Source: Geosiphon pyriformis
Taxonomy: Eukaryota > Glomeromycota > Glomeromycetes > Archaeosporales > Geosiphonaceae
Assembly: GCA_016748015.1 (NCBI GenBank)
Contig: JAAOMT010000213.1
Coordinates: 2,418 to 66,417, forward strand
Length of the DNA stretch: 64,000 bases
Reading direction: 5' to 3'
Part shown: piece after piece, positions 56,393 to 64,000 of the stretch
How positions within the stretch are numbered: position 1 is the first letter of the stretch
How the letters are laid out: each line of letters opens with the position of its first letter
Notes under the pieces: model-generated
Seen by the model: the letters and a program-made list of their open reading frames with translations, nothing else
Told to the model about the DNA's origin: nothing
Database searches by the model: none
Program-made: the position numbers and the translations under genes

Positions 56393-57690
56393 TTATACTT
56401 GATTTTTGTTGATTATTTGAGTCAGTATTACCACAACAGGCAACCAATCAGGTTGTTTGTGATATTTATTGAGTTGTGTGCCATGAACAAGTCAATTATT
56501 AAAAATTGTTCTGGATTGATCTTGAAGAATATAAGAACCATTGTTCAAAACTTTGTTGACTATAAAGGGTCCTTTCCACCAGCTAGAGAATTTATCACCA
56601 TAGACATTGTCTCTGTCTAAACAGTATTCTAATACCAAGTCACCAATACTTAAAAAAAGTGTTTTATAGGTTTTCTTCTTTTTAAGCTTTTTTTGAAACT
56701 GTTTTATCTTTTTAAAAGCAACTATTTGTGCTTCTACCAATGAGTCAAGAATGGTATCAAGTCTTCTTTGCAAAATGTCTTTGTAATTTGCTATTGTGAT
56801 CTCTTCAAAAGATATTGTCTCAATGTCAGTTTCTATTGGTAGAGTTGCTATGTGTCCATAGAGCAGATAAAAAGGTTCATAACTTGTTATGTCATGATTC
56901 ACAGTTCTATAAGCAAACAAAGCTGAAGGCAGTACTTTGTCCCATAAGTTTGTTTCTTCACTTGTTTTGGCTAGAGTTTTACATAGTGTTCTATTAAAAC
57001 ATTCCACTAAGCCGTTTGTTTGGGGGTGATAAGGGGAGGAAAGTTTGTGACATATTCCCATTTTTCTACAAAGTTCTTCAACCAGTGTACTGAGAAAAGC
57101 TTTTCCTCTATCAAATAAAAGTTCTCTGGGCGAGCCATGATGCCAGATGATATCTTCATAAATGAAATTGGCTATTGAAACTGCTGTTTGGTCTGAAGTG
57201 GCTCTTGCTTCTACCCATTTTGAAAGATAGTCAGTAGCTGTGATAATGTATCTGTTGCCATCAGGGGTTATTGTTAAGGGTCCAACAACATCTATACCAA
57301 TCCTGTCAAATGGTTGGCCAACAGAGATTGGATGAATATCTTCTTTTCTATTGGGTTTTCCTCTTCTTTGGCAGGTATCACAGGTTTTAATGTACTCAGC
57401 AATGTCTTTTCTCAAGGTAGGCCATTAGAGTTTTCTGAATTGTTTTTGTTTTTCCAAAGTATCCAGCTAATGGATCAGTGTGCATGTTATAGATCACAAT
57501 TTTTCTTTCTTCAAATCTTATGACTCTCTGGGGGTGGTTAGGATCTTTTCTGTTTCTTTTGTATAGTTGGTTCTGGCAGATCAAATAGAAATTTGATTGT
57601 TTGTGCAAATGTTCTTTACTGTCAATTGTATTCCAGTGGGTATTGTCCTTTACCCAAAAATTCCATTAAGGCAGAGTAGTTGTCCAAGTC
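56393..57690 (-). pseudogene. GY5 integrase
   Basis: The core frame 56492-57415 holds CDTCQRRGKP (zinc Cys pair), Asp in RIGIDVVGPL, Asp in LLFDRGKAF, Glu in GLVECFNRT, and the C-terminal GPF module WWKGPFIVNKVLNNGSYILQ. An in-frame TGA at 56492-56494 precedes the last 33 codons, which end at TAA 56393-56395. The zinc His half (57396-57608) is in another frame because of an 11-bp deletion near 57425 compared with GY2. So the D,D,E triad is present but the protein cannot be made whole. Confidence 0.88.
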
Positions 57691-59130
57691 CATTATCGTG
57701 TTTGGTTGTGAGAGAATTACTAATAATTAGGTTGGTTTGGTTTAAGATAGTTGTACTGTTACTGAATGGTAAGTCTAGAGAGAGCATCAGCATTTTGATG
57801 ATGTGCTCCTTTGTAATGTTGAATGTCATAGTCAAATTTATCCAAGTGGAGTATCCAGCGAGTTATTCTTTTATGTTTCAGCTTCTTTTTGTTGTATAAC
57901 CAAACCAAAGCTTGGTGATCTGTTACCACCAAAAACTTTACCCCCAGGAGATACTTATCCCAGTAACTGGTAGCCCAGACTACTGCTAAGCATTCCTGCT
58001 CAGTAACTGAATAGTTCTGTTCTGCTGGTGTAAGGATTTTACTGGCATATGCTATTGCATGTTCCCTGCTATCTTTATCTTTTTGTGACAGGACAGCACC
58101 AAGTCCAAGAATAAAAGATTGATTCAGATTAGGTTGCTTGAGAATAGGTTCTGTAACCAATTTTTCTTTGAGAGTTTCAAATGCTTTCTGCTGATGTGTA
58201 CCCCAGTGGTAATTAACATTTTTCTAAGTAGCTGATTGAGTGGAGAGGCAATTTTGGATAATAAGAAGCCAAACCAAGGAAAGAGCACAGTTCATGAACA
58301 TTTATTGGTTGTCTAATGTTCTGGACTTTTTCAACCTTGGCTGGGTCAGGAAAGATTCCATCCTTTGTAATAAGATGGCCAAGAAATTGGGTTGATTGCC
58401 GTCCAAAGAAAGATTTGATTGAGTTTATCTTAAGGCCAGCATTTCTAAGGAGGTCAAAAACCTTTTGCAAATGTTCAAGATGTTCATCCCAGGTTTTTGA
58501 GTACACCATTATGTTATCCAAATAAACCAGAACAAAATTTTTTTTCACTGATTCAAATACTTTGTCCATTAAGTGTTGAAAGGTGGGAGGAGCATTGGTG
58601 AGACCAAAAGGCATGACTGTGAATTCATAGATGCCATACTTGGTTATGAAGGCAGTTTTCTTCCAACTTTCTGGATCCATCTCTACTTGCCAAAATCCAG
58701 CAGTTAGATCAATGGTTGAGAAGAAAGCAGCATCCTTGAATTGATTTAACATTGCATCAATTTTGGGAAGTGGGTACATGTCTCTTTTAGTGATGGCATT
58801 TAATTGGTAATAATTGACACAGAAGTGCAGAGTTCCATCTTTCTTGGATACCATCACAACTGGGAAAGCCCATTCACTCTTGGTTTTTTGTATGAATCCA
58901 AGATCTTTCATTCGTTTTATTTCTTTTTTGATGAACTCATCATTGTGGCAATTGAATTGATATGGCTTTAGATGGATGGGGCAAGTTTCTCTGGTGGTAA
59001 TGGTGTGTTGTATCACATGAGTTCGTCCAGGGGTATCACCTTCTTTTGAGATAACTGGGCTGTTTCTAGCCAGCAGATTTTCAATGTCTATTTTTCTTTC
59101 TTCTGGAGAGGGTTCTCTTTGTTCTACAAC
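57691..59130 (-). pseudogene. GY5 reverse transcriptase and RNase H
   Basis: RT (58213-59016) keeps KKDGTLHFCVNYYQLNAI, motif A FFSTIDLTAGFWQV, motif B MPFGLTNAPPTF; the catalytic box at 58513-58524 reads YLDN, so Asp is Asn. A frameshift occurs near 58225-58260 at the RT/RNase H linker. RNase H (57759-58160) has lost the codons for HTDASGY, including its first catalytic Asp; it keeps TEQECLAVVW and VVTDHQALVW. Confidence 0.88.
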
Positions 59131-60290
59131 TAGTGATTGGATCTCAGGTGGTTCATTTTCAATTCTTCTCTAAGTATCAAACTGATTGGTTCCCAATCTT
59201 TGTAATAGATCAGGCATGATTTGCATTCATCACTTGGAGAATACAAGGGTTGGTTGCACCAGCACTGGGCACAAGAACCATGCCACCAATAACAGTACTT
59301 GGCTTTCTTGCCAGGTTTTTGGTCAAAGGTTCTTCTAAGGATATCATAGTAGGACCAGCAGATCAGCTTGTCATTCACAATGATTCCTTCTTTGTCAGCT
59401 TTGACATTGTCCAGTGGCTTGCCATTGCTGGTGAAGGTAGTATATGTAAGTTCAGTGGTTTCTTCTTGTTCCTCTTGTTCTTCTTCTTCATCACTCTCTT
59501 TATCATCTGATTCATCTGATTGTTCTTTTTCTTGATCCTGTTTGTTTGCTGGGAGAGTTGTCCAATGGTGGCATTTAACCACTATGGGCTTCTCACCACA
59601 TCTGATGGTTAATTCACACAGTTCATAGTCAAGTAAGGCTTTTGCTTTCTTGAGCCACTCATTGCCAACAATGATGATGTATTCCTTTGCTTCAGAAACC
59701 TCCATATCAGTTTCAATGCTGATGCCATTGATGTGAACAGGAATAGATTTGGCAATACCAAAACCTTTCTTTTTATTACCATGTACATTAGTCATAGGTC
59801 TGGTGGAAGGTTCGTCAATTTTTCTGCCAATTGCTTCTAAGAAATGTTTGGCAATAACACTCACAGATAATCCACTGTCTAGGATCAAGTCAATGAAATA
59901 ACCAGCCACTTGGGCTTTGCAAATTAAAGGGGCAATGTTGCTGTTGTCAGCAAGTCCAGCTTGACGAGGGCATTTGTTGGTTTTTGGTATTTTCTTCTTA
60001 AGGATCAGAGATCTTTTCTAAACTGTGGATGAGTCATTAGCTGGCCAAAGGTAATATGTGCTGGGGTTTTCATGAAATCTTTAACAACAGAATAAGGTCC
60101 AGATTTTTGTACTATTTCTGGGGGTTCTAACTTTGGAGGATTCTTAAAAACTTTAGCCTTTGGTGGCTCATTATTATCAGCAGTTGATGTGGATGGTTTG
60201 TTTGGATCCAAAACAAAATCAACTTTGGCTTTCTTTTTCTTCCTTATTGATTCTGTGGTGTTAATTGCTAGTTCATCCATGTTATGGTCA
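59131..60290 (-). pseudogene. GY5 protease region
   Basis: The part 60005-60280 reads MDELAINTTESIRKKKKAKV and PAHITFGQLMTHPQF. The protease core LILDSGLSVSVIAKHFLEAI has an intact DSG at 59871-59879, in the frame 59130-59909, followed by VGNEWLKKAKALLDYELCEL, an acidic tract and the Cys-rich patch (CAQCWCNQPLYSPSDECKSC). A deletion near 60010 and another near 59160 shift the frame. Confidence 0.87.
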
Positions 60291-60379
60291 TCATCAGTTA
60301 AGTTAAAGGCGTAAAAAGGGTTTTTTTCTGGTTGGCTTGCACTCTCACCCTTTGGAGGTGCGCCTACCAGTTTAAAGAC

Positions 60380-61895
60380 TGATAAACAGTGGCTTCAACT
60401 AGGGGATTCTCTCCAAAGAAATTGATATTGGCATGATTAGGTCTTTGATTGGGGGCGTTGTTGTTAATGGTTCTGTTGTTTTAGTTATCATTGTTTCTGG
60501 GAGCTGGAGAGGGTAAAGGAAGATTGTTGCAATCTCTTGAAAAATGTCCAGTTAATCCACAGCTATAGCACACAGGTGGGCCACAATTTTGTTGTCTTTG
60601 ATAAGGTAGTTACTGAGGCTGATTGAAATGTGGGTCTTTGGGATTGCTGATTATCTCTGACTGCTTGGGCTAATGGTTCTAATAGCCAAGCAAGATTTGC
60701 TGTGAGTCTATCTATCAACTGTTCATTTGGGTCTTGAGTTTGAGCAGCAAAAGAAGTAGCAGCCATTTGGGGAGCAGGAGCCATAACAGGAGCAGGAGCA
60801 AAAACTGGAAGTGTGGATCCCAAGTGCATTCTTTGGTTGTCTTCAATTTTTTGGGCAAGTTCAATGGTCATGTTCATTGTAGGATTATCTTTTAGAGCCA
60901 AGAGAGGCCAAAGAGCATAGGATAAGTTGGTTTTCAATCTTTTTGTAAAGGAAAGAATCTTTTGTTCTTCTGTCCAGTTTCTTCCAGAGTCCACTTGTTT
61001 GATTAACTTTCTGATTGCTTTGGCATATTCAGTTACTACTTCTCCTGGACCTTGAGTTCTTCTTTCCAATTCCATGCACCACTTGGATATCAAGATTGGG
61101 GTTCTGAACTTGTTTTCAAACTGGGTTGTTGTTTTCTCCAGCATTTGCTGGCATCCATCTAATGATTCTTTGATGGGCATTGGCATCAGTTTCCTGTGAG
61201 AACCAGGTGGCAGGGGAGCCTTGAAGGTAGCCACCAACAATTTGAAACTTGTACTCATCATTGTATTGGTTAGCTGTAGCAGCTCTCTCAAAGTCATCCA
61301 ACCATTCAATTGGATCTTGTGCATCACCTTTAAATAATGGTAGTGGAGTGTTGTTTCTTCACCCCAAGGCAGTTTGTATACCTTGAAGAGCAGCCAAGAT
61401 GTTTGCTTGCATTGGATCTTGGGCCATTGGTTCAAGAGTTACTGTTTGTGTGGAGTGCTCTGATTCACTTGAGAAAATATCAAAAATAGGGGCAGTTTGG
61501 TAACTTTCTTCTTCTGTTTCAAAGGGGTTTTCACCTAGTTGGTGAGCAGCAATCCAAATATGGATTTGGTGATTCAGATATTCGAAATCAGGGGGCTGTT
61601 GTTCAAAGGTTGTGAAGTATAAGAGCTGATTGATGCTGGTATTTCTTTCTTCAAAATTGTCTTCAAAATAAGCTTGATCAAAATAATAGATGGTATAAGC
61701 TGTGTAGGTTTCAGCTGAATGCTTGTTTAAGAACCAGTTCCAAAAGTCTTGGAATTGTCTGCTGGATTGTTCTTCAATAGGGAAACAGATCAAGCAGGAG
61801 GGCAGAGGATTGAGTTTAATAAACTCTAGATCGTTTCTGTTGTGTACTGCAAAGTGTTCTTCTGATTGCTGTGGCAAGTATGAATAATCACCCAT
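60380..61895 (-). pseudogene. GY5 gag
   Basis: The ATG at 61893-61895 starts MGDYSYLPQQSEEHF. The N-terminal domain (61359-61895) ends at TGA after QTALG. The retrotransposon gag domain reads WLDDFERAATANQYNDEYKF and GGYLQGSPATWF (61116-61330); the frame 60563-61120 carries RRTQGPGEVVTEYAKAIRKL and MAATSFAAQTQDPNEQLIDR; the knuckle CYSCGLTGHFSRDC lies at about 60530-60575. A small deletion near 61125 and one near 60620 shift the frame. It assembles the particle and binds RNA. Confidence 0.88.
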
Positions 61896-61947
61896 ACAAT
61901 GAGGAAATAAGTGAATTTTGACAACCTCACAGGGAGCACCACTTTTA
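61896..61947 (-). promoter_or_regulatory. GY5 leader with candidate primer-binding site
   Basis: Between the 5' LTR and gag ATG the minus strand reads TAAAAGTGGTGCTCCCTGTG. TGGTGCTCCCTGTGAGG could pair with a tRNA 3' end ...AGGGAGCACCA. It starts 6 bases after the LTR, a slightly larger offset than usual. The tRNA identity is not known. Confidence 0.45.
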
Positions 61948-62588
61948 TGTTACAGGTTGGAGTAACAAGCTAATGGATAGTAAGAGAGAACAGGATTGTA
62001 GGGTGATGGAAATAATCAAAGGGGAATTCAACTTTAAAGAGTGAATTGAATGAGTATGGATTCAATGTACAAGATCAGTCTCATAAAATATCTCAGTCAC
62101 TATTCTTTTCAAAGGTAACTGGAAAATCTGAAGGTAGAGGAATAGTCCGTACTGTCAACAATTGATCACCACTAGTATAATTCTATGCTTTACATTGGCA
62201 TTCTTAGAATTCAATATCAGGTATCAACTTGTGCTTTTCAGTCATGTTTATTCAAATAATCTTCAAATGCTACAATTATATACATCAGGAAAAGACCAAC
62301 AAGTAATCTTTTATCTTTAAAATGTTCAGATACTTGAAGGTAGAGAAAGGGAAATTAACAATAAGAGAAGGATTGAGATGAAAGTTGTTATTTTATTTAT
62401 TCTTGATTATTCAGATGCTTGTTATTACATGCATTTCTACAGCTAAGAGATTCATTGCTTATATAGCTATCAAAAGTGGTCAATGATCAGGTCAATGATC
62501 ACTTTCTAAAAATAGTGTGGCTAATCATATGTCATCAGTGGCTAATACATGTGATAATTAATAAGAAGTATAGGTCTCAACCATAACA
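61948..62588 (-). repeat. 5' LTR of GY5 (LTR-1b)
   Basis: TGTTACAGGTTGGAG to CTCAACCATAACA, 641 bp, nearly identical to the 3' LTR. U3 holds two 12-bp units (62478-62501) and a TATA box; an AATAAA lies further down on the minus strand (62247-62252). Its right flank is GY6 gag. Confidence 0.93.
62458..62465 (-). promoter_or_regulatory. TATA box of the GY5 5' LTR
   Basis: TATATAAG on the minus strand, 12 bp downstream of the minisatellite in transcriptional order. The same box is at the same place in every LTR-1 copy, so it is the likely GY promoter. Confidence 0.65.
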
Positions 62589-63718
62589 GTATCAATGATT
62601 TGCGAAGATCTTTTCTGAACTGTGGATGGGTCATCAGTTGGCCAAATGTAATGTGTGCTGGGGTTTCCATAAGATCTTTAACAACAGAATAGAGTTCGGA
62701 TTTTTGTACAATTTCTGGGGGTTCCAACTTTGGAGAATTTTTAAAAACCTTAGCCTTTGGTGGCTCATTGTTATTAGCAGATGATTTAGATGCTTTGTTT
62801 GGGTCCAAGACGAAATCAACCTTGGCTTTTTTCTTCTTTCTGGTTGATTCAGAGGTGTTGATTGCTAGTTCATCCATATTATGATCATCATCAGTTAGGT
62901 TAAAAGCATAAAAGGGGTTTTCTTCTGGTTGGCTTGCACTCTCACCCTTTGAAGGTGCACCTACCAGTTTAAAGGCTGGTAAACAGTAGCTTTAACTAAG
63001 AAATCCTCTCCAAAAAAATTGATGTTGGGATGATTGGGTCTTTGATTGAGAACATTATTATTGTTGGGTCTGTTATTCTGGGTGTCATTATTTCTGGGAG
63101 CTGGAAAAGGCAATAGAGGGTTGTTACAGTCTCTGGAAAAGTGTCCAGTTAGTCCACAGTGATAGCACACAGGTGAGCCATGATTTTGTTGTCTTTGATA
63201 TGGTAGTTGCTGGGGCTGATTGAAGCAGGGTTCAAATCTGGGTCTTTGGGGTTGCTGGTTGTTTCTGACTGCTTGGGCTAATGGTTCTAATAGCCAGGCA
63301 AGATTAGCTGTAAGTCTATCTATTAACTGTTCATTTGGGTCTTGAGTTTGGGCAGCAAAAAAGGTAGCAGCCATTTGGGGAGCAGGAGCCATAACAAGAA
63401 CAGGAGCAAAAACTGGAAGTGTGGATCTTAGGTGCATCCTTTGATTGTCTTCTATTCTCTAAGCAAGTTCAATGGCCATATCCATTGTGGGATTATCTTT
63501 CAAGGCCAGGAGGGGCTAAAGAGCATATGATAGATCAGTTCTCAGTCCTTTTGTGAAGGAATGTATTTTCTGCTCTTCTGTCCAATTTCTTCCAGTCTAC
63601 CTGTTTAATGAGTTTTCTTATTGCTTTGGCATATTCTGTTACAACCTCACCAGGGCCTTGAGTTCTTCTGAGGGTTCTAAATTTTGTTTCAAACTGGGTA
63701 GTGAAAGAGGTGTTGTCT
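62589..63718 (-). pseudogene. GY6 gag and protease linker fragment
   Basis: Minus-strand GY gag, from a gag-domain remnant at 63600-63718 to the linker MDELAINTSESTRKKKKAKV (62542-62877). The frame 62961-63437 includes MAATFFAAQTQDPNEQLIDR and an intact knuckle CYHCGLTGHFSRDC (about 63135-63180). It is cut on the left by the 5' LTR of GY5 and on the right by H6. Stops and a deletion near 63590 and 63680 mark decay. Confidence 0.85.
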
Positions 63719-64000
63719 TTTCAAAAACTCTTTCTCTCCTAAATTTCATGACCACAAATAGAGTTAAGAGTAAAAAAATTGCAAACGTTACTTTTCCTAT
63801 AGTAACTAATAAAGTTTCAACACGAGAGAGTCTCTTTGTTATTGAAGCAGCTAGACAAAACATTCTGGCAACATTTCCTTTAAAAAATAATAGTAATAAG
63901 CTGCTTTTAGCGGCTTCTGGTTCATTTTCTTCTCCTTTGGCTGGAAGTTCTTCTCCAGTCAAAGTTCCTTCAAAAAGGCACACTCGGGTTAGTCCTAGTG
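63719..64000 (+). mobile_element. Half-LINE H6, 5' end (runs off the window)
   Basis: AAAAACTCTTTCTCTCC (from 63723) is the conserved H 5' end, directly after GY6 gag sequence. Confidence 0.85.
63748..64000 (+). CDS. H6 ORF1, N-terminal part
   Basis: The ATG at 63748 opens MTTNRVKSKKIANVTF and the frame stays open to the window end, 84 codons. It matches the H4 start, including VIEAARQNILATFPLKNNSN and KVPSKRHTRVSPS. It contains none of the stops found in the other H copies over this stretch, so this may be a young copy. The rest lies outside the window. Confidence 0.75.
   Translation, partial: MTTNRVKSKKIANVTFPIVTNKVSTRESLFVIEAARQNILATFPLKNNSNKLLLAASGSFSSPLAGSSSPVKVPSKRHTRVSPS

Larger units (their letters stand above)
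55725..61947 (-). mobile_element. GY5: Ty3/gypsy internal region, gag-pol-ORF3
   Basis: The most complete GY copy: 5' LTR (61948-62588), leader of 52 bp, gag, protease, RT, RNase H, integrase, ORF3 and 3' LTR (55096-55724), about 7.5 kb in all. Gag, pol and integrase have stops or small deletions. The flanks belong to two different elements and give no matching target duplication. Confidence 0.93.

Overview
The window is AT-rich eukaryotic nuclear DNA made almost entirely of retrotransposons in various states of decay. I found no host gene, tRNA, rRNA or CRISPR array. The Ty3/gypsy and LINE proteins resemble those I know from arbuscular mycorrhizal fungi (Glomeromycotina). The strong AT bias and nested insertions suggest a Gigaspora-like genome. 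That assignment is inference from family resemblance.

I use working names throughout. GY is a Ty3/gypsy family (copies GY1-GY6) with 0.63-0.75 kb LTRs called LTR-1. LTR-2 is a second LTR family, seen only as two solo LTRs. LINE-A and LINE-B are two LINEs with ORF1 and ORF2. H is a family of 'half-LINEs' that carry a LINE-type ORF1 but no ORF2. X is a second LTR element at the left edge.

Layout: 1-1630 element X (minus); 1631-4730 GY1 pol (minus); 4731-4749 an exact Tn5/Nextera mosaic-end sequence marking an artificial join; 4750-5430 LTR-1; 5431-10098 GY2 (minus) with its 5' LTR at 10099-10787, set inside an older LTR-1 (10788-11274); 11275-12230 AT-only DNA; 12231-20540 LINE-A (plus) carrying two solo LTRs; 20541-22975 half-LINE H1; 22976-24504 AT-only DNA; 24505-32445 a mosaic of LTR-1, LINE-B and H fragments plus half-LINE H2; 32446-33191 LTR-1; 33192-35494 GY3 (plus); 35495-37578 half-LINE H3, ending at a 100-N gap; 37702-41730 GY4 (plus), interrupted by LINE-B (41731-53505, flanked by a 12-bp target-site duplication) and resuming at 53506-53775; 53776-55095 H tails and H5 (minus); 55096-62588 GY5 (minus), the only GY copy with both LTRs; 62589-63718 GY6 gag (minus); 63719-64000 the start of half-LINE H6 (plus). 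LINE-B itself carries a solo LTR-2, a solo LTR-1 and the half-LINE H4, the last with a 15-bp target-site duplication.

The most interesting biology is the relation between the half-LINEs and the LINEs. H elements encode an RRM/CCHC/coiled-coil ORF1 protein and then go straight into a 3' tail. H2, H4, H5 and the short fragments carry the LINE-B tail; H1 carries the LINE-A tail. They look like HAL1-type parasites that can use either of two LINE machineries depending on which 3' tail they hold. The GY family also has a third ORF after pol that runs into the 3' LTR, and a 12-bp minisatellite beside the U3 TATA box that varies from 1 to 10 units. Every long coding region is broken, mostly by C-to-T or G-to-A changes that create stops or replace catalytic Asp by Asn.
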